Part shown: in pieces, positions 55,276 to 64,000 of the stretch
Position numbering within the stretch: the first letter of the stretch is position 1
Layout of the letters: every line of letters begins with the position of its first letter
DNA from: Cribrihabitans_A neustonicus
GTDB lineage: Bacteria > Pseudomonadota > Alphaproteobacteria > Rhodobacterales > Rhodobacteraceae
Direction: 5' to 3'
DNA: 64,000 bases
Assembly: GCF_048820895.1 (NCBI RefSeq)
Contig: NZ_JBMERQ010000001.1
Coordinates: 496,001-560,000 of the forward strand
Notes under the pieces: generated by a model
What the model was told of the DNA's origin: nothing
Seen by the model: the letters and a program-made list of their open reading frames with translations, nothing else
Databases searched by the model: none
Made by a program: the position numbers and the translations under genes

Positions 55276-56070
55276 ATGTGCCGCTGGGCCGCCTATATCG
55301 GAGCCGACATTTTCCTTGAGGACATCGTCACCCGGCCCGCGCATTCGCTGATCGTGCAGAGCCAGAGTGCCGCGAAGTGCAAGACCGCGACCAATGGCGA
55401 CGGCTTTGGCGTGGCCTGGTACGGCACACGGTCGGAGCCGGGACTCTACCGGGACGTCTTGCCGGCCTGGTCCGACACTAACCTCAGGGCGCTGGCGCAT
55501 CAGGTCCGATCGGGGCTGTTCCTGGCGCATGTGCGTGCGTCCACGGGTTCAGCGATCAGCCGCAACAATTGCCACCCCTTTGCTGCCGGGCGCTGGAGCT
55601 TCATGCACAACGGCCAGGTCGGCGGGTTCGAGCGCTTCCGCCGCTACGCCGACATGTGCATTCCCGATGCGCTGTACGAGCACCGCAAGGGTGCGACCGA
55701 CAGCGAGGTGCTGTTCCTGCTGGCTTTGCAAGAAGGCCTCGACACCGGGCCGAAGGCAGCGCTGGAGCGGGCGGTGGCACGGATGGAGGCGCTGTCGCGG
55801 GAGCGGGGCAGCACACCGCATATGCGGCTATCGGTGGCGATGTCGGACGGGGAGCGGCTTTTTGCGGCGCGCTACTCCTCCGATCACATTGCGCCCTCGG
55901 TCTTCTACCGCTGGTGTCCGCAGCTTGGCGGCTGGGCGGTGGTGTCGGAGCCGCTGGAAGATACCGGCGCCGCCTGGAACGAGCTGAAGCCCGGGCAGTT
56001 CCTGACGCTAAGCCGCGAGGGAGCGGAGGCCGAGGATTTTGTGCCCGGCGGGATCACGCAAGCAGCCTGA
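55276..56070 (+). CDS. Class II glutamine amidotransferase (EgtC/YafJ-like)
   Basis: The 264-residue protein starts MCRWAAYIG, so Cys2 becomes the N-terminal nucleophile after Met removal. GFGVAWYG, HVRASTGSAISRNNCHPF and RWSFMHNGQVGGFERFRR are Ntn-hydrolase features. It cleaves or transfers an amide from glutamine or a glutamyl substrate. No ergothioneine genes are next to it, so the role is open. AAGGAG precedes the ATG. Confidence 0.9.
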   Translation: MCRWAAYIGADIFLEDIVTRPAHSLIVQSQSAAKCKTATNGDGFGVAWYGTRSEPGLYRDVLPAWSDTNLRALAHQVRSGLFLAHVRASTGSAISRNNCHPFAAGRWSFMHNGQVGGFERFRRYADMCIPDALYEHRKGATDSEVLFLLALQEGLDTGPKAALERAVARMEALSRERGSTPHMRLSVAMSDGERLFAARYSSDHIAPSVFYRWCPQLGGWAVVSEPLEDTGAAWNELKPGQFLTLSREGAEAEDFVPGGITQAA

Positions 56071-56124
56071 GGATTGGGCTATAAGTAATTGTTATTGAAC
56101 TGAAAATGAAGCGCGGAACCGGAG

Positions 56125-57294
56125 TTAGGCCCCGCCACGCTGCGCAAACCAGGGCTCCACTTGCGCACGCACGTGGTCCCACAAGGCGGGTGCGCCGCGT
56201 GCCACCTTGGCTCCGACACGGGTGTCGAGCTGCGCAAGGGTCACCTCGTAATCGACCCAGCTGCCGCCGCCGTTCATCAGGTTAAGCAGCACCGGCTGCA
56301 CCCGGTCGATGGACTTGGCAAAGCGGGCTTCGGGACACACCGCGGCCTCAAACCGCTGCCAGAGTGCGCGCAGCGGCACGCCTTCGTCCTTAGGCAGCAG
56401 CCCGAACAGGCGCGCGGCGGCGGCTTCCTCGCGCTCGGCGAGCGCAGCAAGAACCGCGGGATCGGTGACGCTGTGAATGGGCGCGTCGCCGGCGTCAATT
56501 TCGACCAGATCATGTAGCAGCAACATCCGCAGCACTTCGTCGAGGTCGATTGGCATTGCGGCGTGCTCAGCCAGCACCCAGGCGTGCATCATGACGTGCC
56601 AGCTATGTTCAGCTGAGTTTTCATGCCGCGTACCGCCGCCCAGCTTGGAGGCGCGAAGGACGCCCTTCAACTGATCGGATTCGTTGAGAAATTCCATCCT
56701 GCGCGCAAATTCGGCACAAGGTGCTTTGCCGGTCCCGTTCAGAAGCGTCATGGCCTGGGCATAGGCATGCGGCAGGGCCTGCTCCAGCGCCGCGGCGCGG
56801 CCGCCTTCGAGGTTGCGGCGGACAATCCCGATATGGCCCGGCAAGGGCGCGCGGCCGCAGAGGGTTTGGAACACCGGCTGGCAATGGTCGAGCCGCTTGG
56901 CAAATTGCGCATCGGGGGTCTCCGATGCCTCGAACTCATGCCAAAGGCGCAGCATTTCATCTCCCTGATCGGGAGGCAGCAGGCCGAACAGCCGGTCGGC
57001 AGCGGCCTGTTCGGCGGCGGCGACGGCCTGCCAGTCGGACGCGCTGTCGATCGGGTGGTCGCCCGCGTCGATCTCAACCAGGTCGTGCAGAAGCAGCATC
57101 CGGATCACCCGGCCGATCTCCACTTCCGGCGCGGCATGAGGCGCCAGCGCCAGCGCATAGAGTGCAAGGTGCCAGCTGTGCTCGGCGGAGTTCTCTGCGC
57201 GGGAGCAGTCGAGGATCAGGTTCTGCCGCTCCACCTGGCGGAGTTTGTCGGCTTCCAGCAGGAAGGCGAATTGCGCGTCGAGCCGGGCGCTCAC
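56125..57294 (-). CDS. Protein with two tandem HD (YfbR-type) hydrolase domains
   Basis: The 389-residue protein consists of two similar halves. Each has an ENSAEHSWH metal-binding stretch and an RMLLLHDLVEIDAGD stretch with the HD pair (first half around His39, His70-Asp71; second half around residues 225-265). Single-domain homologues such as YfbR are 5'-nucleotidases. Both halves keep their metal ligands, so both may be active. The start is GTG (57294), overlapping the stop of the 87-residue gene by 4 bp (GTGA). The three minus-strand genes from 58207 to 56125 thus form an operon. Confidence 0.85.
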   Translation of the reverse strand: MSARLDAQFAFLLEADKLRQVERQNLILDCSRAENSAEHSWHLALYALALAPHAAPEVEIGRVIRMLLLHDLVEIDAGDHPIDSASDWQAVAAAEQAAADRLFGLLPPDQGDEMLRLWHEFEASETPDAQFAKRLDHCQPVFQTLCGRAPLPGHIGIVRRNLEGGRAAALEQALPHAYAQAMTLLNGTGKAPCAEFARRMEFLNESDQLKGVLRASKLGGGTRHENSAEHSWHVMMHAWVLAEHAAMPIDLDEVLRMLLLHDLVEIDAGDAPIHSVTDPAVLAALAEREEAAAARLFGLLPKDEGVPLRALWQRFEAAVCPEARFAKSIDRVQPVLLNLMNGGGSWVDYEVTLAQLDTRVGAKVARGAPALWDHVRAQVEPWFAQRGGA

Positions 57295-57554
57295 GCTTGC
57301 CCCGCCTGCCTGGCCGCGAGCGCTGCTTCGGCCGCGGCCTGCGCTTCAGCCACCTTGCCGTTCAGGAACGTGCGCGCCTTGCGCTCGGCCAGGCGCACGC
57401 GCATTTCGGTCAGAAACGCTTCCTCCAGCGATTGCGAAGCGGCGGCCAGAACCTGGCCGACTTCCACATATAGCCGGTCCTCGCCAATGGCGTCCTGCAC
57501 TTTCAGCGTGTCCTCAGCCAGTTTGGCGGCAAGCGTTTCAATGGTGGACGCCAT
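57291..57554 (-). CDS. Small helical protein of unknown function
   Basis: The 87-residue protein is mostly alpha-helical, starting MASTIETLAAKLAEDTLKVQ, with an Ala-rich C-terminus (AEAQAAAEAALAARQ). I recognise no function. The ATG overlaps the stop of the alpha/beta hydrolase by one base, and its own stop overlaps the HD gene by 4 bp, so it is coupled to both. Confidence 0.7.
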   Translation of the reverse strand: MASTIETLAAKLAEDTLKVQDAIGEDRLYVEVGQVLAAASQSLEEAFLTEMRVRLAERKARTFLNGKVAEAQAAAEAALAARQAGQA

Positions 57555-58207
57555 CAGCGGCTGTTCTCGGTCAGCCTGCGTTTCACATAGTCGCTGACAT
57601 TGGTTATCAGTGTGTCCATGTGCTTGTCCTGGAAGAAGTGATCTGCGCCCTCAACCTCGGTATGGGTGATGGTGATGCCTTTCTGCTCGTGCAGCTTGCC
57701 CACAAGGTTGGCGGTATCGGCCGGCGGCGCCACGCGGTCGGCGGTGCCGTTGATAATCAGGCCCGAAGACGGGCAGGGCGCAAGGAAGGAGAAATCATAC
57801 ATGTTGGCGGGCGGCGACACCGAAATGAAACCGGTGATCTCGGGCCGGCGCATCAGAAGCTGCATGCCAATCCAGGCGCCGAAAGAGAAGCCCGCAACCC
57901 AGCAATGCTTGGAGTTGGAGTTCATCGACTGCAGGTAGTCCAGCGCGGAGGCCGCATCGGACAGCTCACCCACACCCTGGTCATATTCGCCCTGGCTGCG
58001 CCCGACGCCGCGGAAATTAAAGCGCAGCACGGTGAAGCCCATGTTGTAGAAGGCGTAATGCAGGTTGTAGACGACCTTGTTGTTCATCGTCCCGCCGAAC
58101 TGCGGATGCGGGTGCAGCACGATGGCGATGGGGGCGTCTTTTTCTTTTTGCGGATGATAGCGGCCTTCGAGGCGGCCTTCGGGTCCAGGAAAGATGACCT
58201 CAGGCAT
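57554..58207 (-). CDS. Alpha/beta hydrolase
   Basis: The 217-residue protein has an alpha/beta hydrolase core with VLRFNFRGVGRSQGEYDQG and the nucleophile elbow GFSFGAWIGM, an acid residue at NGTADRVAP and a histidine in EGADHFFQDKH. The start at 58207 (MPEVIFPGPEGRL) follows AGGAT; the longer frame upstream runs across the iscR promoter and is rejected. The substrate is unknown. The start lies 184 bp from iscR, divergently. Confidence 0.85.
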   Translation of the reverse strand: MPEVIFPGPEGRLEGRYHPQKEKDAPIAIVLHPHPQFGGTMNNKVVYNLHYAFYNMGFTVLRFNFRGVGRSQGEYDQGVGELSDAASALDYLQSMNSNSKHCWVAGFSFGAWIGMQLLMRRPEITGFISVSPPANMYDFSFLAPCPSSGLIINGTADRVAPPADTANLVGKLHEQKGITITHTEVEGADHFFQDKHMDTLITNVSDYVKRRLTENSR

Positions 58208-58253
58208 GGGTGGTTGGATCCTACTCTCGTTTTCGGGCGTGCCGGCAGAAAAC

Positions 58254-58282
58254 TTGACGAGTTCCGTCGGGCATCTTAGAAC
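58254..58282 (+). promoter_or_regulatory. iscR-suf promoter
   Basis: TTGACG (58254-58259), 17-nt spacer and TAGAAC (58277-58282). The -10 forms part of the ICE-type palindrome. It directs transcription to iscR, about 100 nt before the ATG. Confidence 0.55.
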
Positions 58283-58290
58283 GGTTCTAA
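58276..58290. promoter_or_regulatory. ICE-type (Irr) operator TTAGAAC-G-GTTCTAA
   Basis: A perfect inverted repeat with 7-bp arms and a single central base. Its TTAGAA-N3-TTCTAA core agrees with the iron-control element recognised by Irr, the iron regulator of alphaproteobacteria. It overlaps the -10 of the iscR-suf promoter. Confidence 0.75.
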
Positions 58291-58391
58291 TCACGGCGGG
58301 CGGGTGTCCGCCGTCCGTCAGGCTGAGATACGCACAGACGCGGTCAAGGTCAATGATGACGCAGTGCTGCGCTGAATTCGAGGGGTGAAGG

Positions 58392-58850
58392 ATGAAGCTA
58401 TCCACAAAGGGGCGTTACGCAATGGTTGCGCTGGCGGATATCGCGCTTCAGCCAGCCGGGGAGCTGGTGTCCCTCGGCGATATCTCGAAACGGCAGGATG
58501 TTTCGCTGCCGTATCTGGAGCAGCTGTTTGTGAAGCTGCGCCGCGCCGGCCTGGTGGAGTCGGTGCGTGGCCCGGGCGGCGGCTACCGGCTGGCAAAGCC
58601 CGCTGCCGACATCCGCATCGTCGATGTGCTATCCGCGGTGGATGAAACCGTGGATGCGATGCACAAGGGCGCGGGCGCTTCGGGCGCGCTGTCCGGCAGC
58701 CGGGCGCAATCGCTGACCAACCGGCTGTGGGAAAGCCTGAGCGCACATGTCTATGTTTTCTTGCATCAGACAAAACTGTCGGATGTGGTCAAAAACGACC
58801 TTGCGCCCTGTCCGGCGGTACCGAGTCTGTTTGCGGTGGTCGATGATTGA
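58392..58850 (+). CDS. iscR: Rrf2-family Fe-S regulator IscR
   Basis: IscR represses Fe-S biogenesis genes when its cluster is present. The 152-residue protein has the winged helix (MKLSTKGRYAMVALADIAL and SLPYLEQLFVKLRRAGLVESVRG). The usual three-cysteine and His cluster region reads MHKGAGASGALSGSRAQ, with no cysteine; the only Cys (140) is near the end (APCPAV). This fits the IscR type known from Rhodobacter sphaeroides, which binds Fe-S without that triad. GAGGGG/AAGG precedes the ATG. It heads the suf operon. Confidence 0.9.
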   Translation: MKLSTKGRYAMVALADIALQPAGELVSLGDISKRQDVSLPYLEQLFVKLRRAGLVESVRGPGGGYRLAKPAADIRIVDVLSAVDETVDAMHKGAGASGALSGSRAQSLTNRLWESLSAHVYVFLHQTKLSDVVKNDLAPCPAVPSLFAVVDD

Positions 58851-58931
58851 GGGGGCGGCAAGGCGGGAAAGCTTTGCAGCCACCGGCGTTTACGCTTATG
58901 AGGCAGCAGCAGCACGGAAAAAGATGACTCC

Positions 58932-59975
58932 ATGACACGGGTTTACCTCGACCATAACGCCACAACCCCGCTGAGGCCCGAGGCCCGGGATGCGATGATC
59001 GCGGCGATGGACGTCTGCGGCAACCCGTCGTCGGTCCACGCCGAGGGCCGTGCAGCCAAGGCGCTGGTGGAAAAGGCGCGGGCGCAGGTGGCGGCCGCCT
59101 TTGGTGCCGATGGGGCGGACATCGTCTTTACCTCCGGCTCTACTGAGGGTGCGGCCCTGGCGCTGGAGGGCAGAGGCCTGCACGGCGCAGGGGTGGAACA
59201 TGACGCAGTGCGCGCCTGGACGGTTGAGGATCTAGCTGTAACGCGCGACGGGGTAGTCGAAATTCCGGATCCCGCACAGGCCGCGGTGCAGCTCGCCAAT
59301 TCGGAAACAGGGATCATACAGGACCTGCCGCAGGGGCTCGCCGTCACCGACGCCACGCAGGCATTCGGCAAGCTGCCGGTGGCTTTCAACTGGCTCGGCG
59401 CACAGATGGCCCTGGTCTCCGCGCACAAGCTGGGCGGGCCCAAGGGCTGCGGCGCGGTGGTGATGCGGCGCGGCACCGATCTGCCTGCGCGCATCAGGGG
59501 CGGCGGCCAGGAAATGGGCCGGCGCTCGGGTACTGAGAACGTGATCGGCATCGCAGGCTTTGGCGCCGCGGCGGAAGCGGCGGCCCGGGATCTTGCGGAT
59601 GGTGTTTGGGAACGGGTTGCCGAACTTAGAAATATTCTAGAAGAGGCTCTTGTGGCCGGCGCAAGCCATACTATTTTTGTCGGGAAGGCTCAGAAGCGGC
59701 TGCCCAACACGCTTTGCTTTGCGGTGCCCGGCTGGAAGGGCGAGACGCAAGTGATGCAGATGGATCTTGCGGGCTTTGCGATCAGTGCGGGCAGCGCTTG
59801 TTCCAGCGGCAAGGTGCGCGCCAGTGCGGTGCTGACCGCCATGGGATACAGCGAGGCCGAGGCGCAGGGCGCGGTGCGTGTCTCGCTCGGGCCCGCAACA
59901 ACAGAAGAAGAGGTGCTGCGCTTTGCCGAAGCGTGGCTGGCAAAAGAAAAGAAACATCGCGCCCGCGCGGCGTGA
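58932..59975 (+). CDS. Cysteine desulfurase (IscS/NifS type)
   Basis: The 347-residue PLP enzyme supplies sulfur to the Suf scaffold from cysteine. Landmarks: VYLDHNATTPLRPEA, TSGSTEGAALAL, PLP lysine in SAHKLGGPKG, GGGQEMGRRSGTENV and the active-site Cys in SAGSACSSGKV. The long loop around this Cys places it in the group I (IscS-like) family rather than SufS; a SufS gene could lie after the window edge. It lies 81 bp after iscR. Confidence 0.93.
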   Translation: MTRVYLDHNATTPLRPEARDAMIAAMDVCGNPSSVHAEGRAAKALVEKARAQVAAAFGADGADIVFTSGSTEGAALALEGRGLHGAGVEHDAVRAWTVEDLAVTRDGVVEIPDPAQAAVQLANSETGIIQDLPQGLAVTDATQAFGKLPVAFNWLGAQMALVSAHKLGGPKGCGAVVMRRGTDLPARIRGGGQEMGRRSGTENVIGIAGFGAAAEAAARDLADGVWERVAELRNILEEALVAGASHTIFVGKAQKRLPNTLCFAVPGWKGETQVMQMDLAGFAISAGSACSSGKVRASAVLTAMGYSEAEAQGAVRVSLGPATTEEEVLRFAEAWLAKEKKHRARAA

Positions 59976-59986
59976 ATGAGGAGAAG

Positions 59987-61513
<1,527 letters not shown>

Positions 61514-61607
61514 CCCACCGCCTCCGGACCCCGGCATGAGATCCCCTGAGGGGGCAAGGAACAAGGCGGGCCAAGCGCCCGCAACAGAACGCGAAGCGAG
61601 GAAAATA

Positions 61608-62363
<756 letters not shown>

Positions 62364-63644
62364 ATGGCTCTGCCCGAAGTCAAGCAAAACGCTACTGAGG
62401 CGCGGCTTGCCGCGCTCACCCTGCCGGAGGGCGGCTGCCTGATGAAGGCGCGCCAGGCGGCGCTGTCGCGGGTTCAGACCATGGGTTTGCCCTCGCGCCG
62501 CGATGAATACTGGAAGTACACCAAGCCCGACACTCTGGTGCAGGCCGAGACGCCCAAGGCGGCTGTTTTCGAGACCGGCGAAGCGCCGATGTTCGATGAT
62601 TTTGACCGTCTGAAGATCGTGTTCGTGGATGGCGTGTTTGATGCCGAAGCGTCCGACGATCTGTCGCTGGAGGAGATCACCATCGAGCGCATTGCCGACA
62701 TCTGCAGCAAGGACATCCACTGGGCCAAGGATTTGTACGGCGTTCTCGAAGCGCGCGGGCAAACGCCGGTGGAACGTCCGCTGGCGGCGCTCAACACGGC
62801 CTTCGCCGCCGACGGTGTGGTGATCCATGTGACCGGCACCCCGTCCAAGCCCGTGAACCTGGTCTACCGCCATGCGGACGAAAGCTCGGACGCTATCCTG
62901 CACCACGTGATCAAGGTCGATTCCGGTGCGGCGGCGACCATTCTGGAAAACGGCCCGGCGGCCGCACGTTTCAACAAGTGCATGGAGATTGACGTTGCCG
63001 ATGGCGGCACCCTGCATCTTGTGCGCGCGCAGGGCCGTGACCATGAACGCCGGGCGGCTACCCACCTGTTTGCGCGTCTGGGTAAGGAGTCCGTGTTCAA
63101 GTCGTTCACGCTTACCGTGAATGGTGTGCTGACCCGCAATGAGGCGGTGGTTGAACTGACTGGCGACGACGCGGTGGTCCATGTCGCAGGTGCCTGTGTT
63201 GGGGATGGCGAATTCCACCACGACGACACTGTCTTTATCACCCACGACGCCGTGAACTGCGAAAGCCGGCAGGTCTTCAAGAAGGTGCTGCGCAACGGTG
63301 CGACCGGCGTGTTCCAAGGCAAGATCCTGGTGAAGGAAGGCGCGCAAAAGACTGACGGATATCAGATTTCGCAGTCTTTGCTTTTGGATGACGACAGCCA
63401 GTTCCTCGCCAAGCCCGAGCTTGAGATCTATGCCGACGATGTGGCCTGCTCGCATGGCTCCACTTCCGGCGCGATCGACGAGGAAGGCCTGTTCTATCTC
63501 CGCTCGCGCGGCGTGCCCAAGGCGGAGGCGATCGACCTGATGACCCTCGCCTTCCTCGCTGAGGCGGTGGAGGAGATCGAAAACGGCGACGTGGCGAACG
63601 CGATCATCGCCCGCCTGCAAGGCTGGCTGGCCCGGCGCCACTGA
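62364..63644 (+). CDS. sufD: Suf scaffold component SufD
   Basis: SufD pairs with SufB and SufC and helps supply iron to the scaffold. The 426-residue protein has the SufD pattern VNCESRQVFKKVLRNGATGVFQGKI and CSHGSTSGAIDEEGLFYLRSRG near the C-terminus, with the conserved His and Cys. It starts one base after the sufC stop and overlaps the next gene by one base (TGATG). Confidence 0.97.
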   Translation: MALPEVKQNATEARLAALTLPEGGCLMKARQAALSRVQTMGLPSRRDEYWKYTKPDTLVQAETPKAAVFETGEAPMFDDFDRLKIVFVDGVFDAEASDDLSLEEITIERIADICSKDIHWAKDLYGVLEARGQTPVERPLAALNTAFAADGVVIHVTGTPSKPVNLVYRHADESSDAILHHVIKVDSGAAATILENGPAAARFNKCMEIDVADGGTLHLVRAQGRDHERRAATHLFARLGKESVFKSFTLTVNGVLTRNEAVVELTGDDAVVHVAGACVGDGEFHHDDTVFITHDAVNCESRQVFKKVLRNGATGVFQGKILVKEGAQKTDGYQISQSLLLDDDSQFLAKPELEIYADDVACSHGSTSGAIDEEGLFYLRSRGVPKAEAIDLMTLAFLAEAVEEIENGDVANAIIARLQGWLARRH

Positions 63645-64000
63645 TGTCCGTCACCACGGATATCCCCGCAACCTACAGGGGGCCGCGCAGGGTGTTTGCG
63701 CGGCTTCTTGGCGCGGGCCCGCGTGAAGACCGGCTGCTGGCGATGCTGATTGCGGCCTGCTCTCTCCTGTTTGTCGCGCAGATGCCAAAGCTGGCGCGGC
63801 AGGCGCATCTGGAGGGGCAGGAGCTGAACATGCTGCTGGGCGGGGCGCTGCTCGGCCTGGTGTTTATCCTGCCGCTGATGCTTTATGCGGTGTCTTGGTT
63901 TGTGCACCTGATCGCACGCGCTGCAGGGGGGCAGGGCAGCAGCTATCGCTCCCGGCTGGCGCTGGTCTGGGCGCTGCTTGCGGCGAGTCCGCTGATCCTG
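63644..64000 (+). CDS. YIP1-family membrane protein, N-terminal part (truncated by window end)
   Basis: The ATG overlaps the sufD stop (TGATG). The 119 residues present (MSVTTDIPATYRGPRRVFAR start) contain two to three hydrophobic helices (LLAMLIAACSLLFVAQ, LLGGALLGLVFILPLMLYAV, LALVWALLAASPLIL), which fits the YIP1-type proteins located in the suf operon of Rhodobacteraceae. Its role in Fe-S assembly is unknown. Confidence 0.8.
   Translation, partial: MSVTTDIPATYRGPRRVFARLLGAGPREDRLLAMLIAACSLLFVAQMPKLARQAHLEGQELNMLLGGALLGLVFILPLMLYAVSWFVHLIARAAGGQGSSYRSRLALVWALLAASPLIL

Noticed and set aside
58208..58405. N-terminal extension of the alpha/beta hydrolase
   Set aside because: It reads through the ICE box and into iscR; the AGGAT-supported ATG at 58207 fits the fold.

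Overview
The window looks like a chromosomal segment of a marine alphaproteobacterium of the Roseobacter group (Rhodobacteraceae). This is inferred from the high GC content, a recA promoter carrying the alphaproteobacterial SOS box (GAAC-N7-GAAC), a CckA hybrid kinase preceded by a CtrA-type box, a Usg-family protein, an IscR without the usual cysteine triad, and a suf operon followed by a YIP1-family gene. No rRNA, insertion sequence, prophage, CRISPR array or replication origin is visible. Genus cannot be fixed from the sequence alone; Leisingera/Phaeobacter/Ruegeria relatives are most likely.

Layout. 1-8.2 kb: end of a beta-hydroxyacid dehydrogenase, a SYLF-domain lipoprotein, hemB, a small membrane protein, mfd and a TPR protein. 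8.2-12.7 kb: Bcr/CflA-type exporter, FrnE-like thiol oxidoreductase coupled to an acyl-CoA ligase, XRE-cupin regulator, small conserved gene. 12.8-14.9 kb: arsenic operon encoding an ArsR-ArsC fusion, a second ArsC and an aquaglyceroporin, with no ArsB or Acr3 pump. A 30-bp palindrome covers the predicted promoter -10 and the start codon. 15-19.8 kb: periplasmic peptide-binding protein, an intergenic region with a promoter-hairpin-terminator unit that looks like an unannotated small RNA, bdhA, a patatin lipase and a DUF502 membrane protein. 19.8-31.5 kb: pseudouridine catabolism (psuK-psuG), a DUF4198/HupE pair whose start codons overlap head to head, a degenerate ThiE-like protein, an RNA methyltransferase, heme A synthase, M32 carboxypeptidase and gyrA. 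31.6-37 kb: usg, a radical SAM protein of unknown role, and the glucose-6-phosphate operon zwf-pgl-pgi, which feeds the Entner-Doudoroff and pentose phosphate routes. 37-41.5 kb: small secreted proteins, tRNA-Gly(CCC), a P460-like cytochrome and a ferredoxin-ASKHA (RACE-type) protein. 41.7-52 kb: guaB, RsmB-like methyltransferase, cckA, sulfotransferase, recA, alaS and a DUF1330 gene. 52-58.2 kb: VOC protein, typA, SMR transporter, class II glutamine amidotransferase, tandem-HD protein, small gene and alpha/beta hydrolase. 58.2-64 kb: iscR-iscS/sufS-sufB-sufC-sufD-yip1 operon, cut by the window end.

Genes that work together: psuK and psuG degrade pseudouridine; zwf, pgl and pgi process glucose-6-phosphate; the ars genes reduce arsenate and probably let arsenite out through the channel; the suf genes build Fe-S clusters under IscR and, from an ICE-type operator over the -10, probably Irr. 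The strongest candidates for something undescribed are the small RNA near 16.9 kb, the operator/leaderless architecture of the ars operon, the tandem HD protein, the overlapping-start DUF4198/HupE pair, the motif-degenerate ThiE homologue and the radical SAM gene. None could be tested by database search here, so novelty is not claimed.
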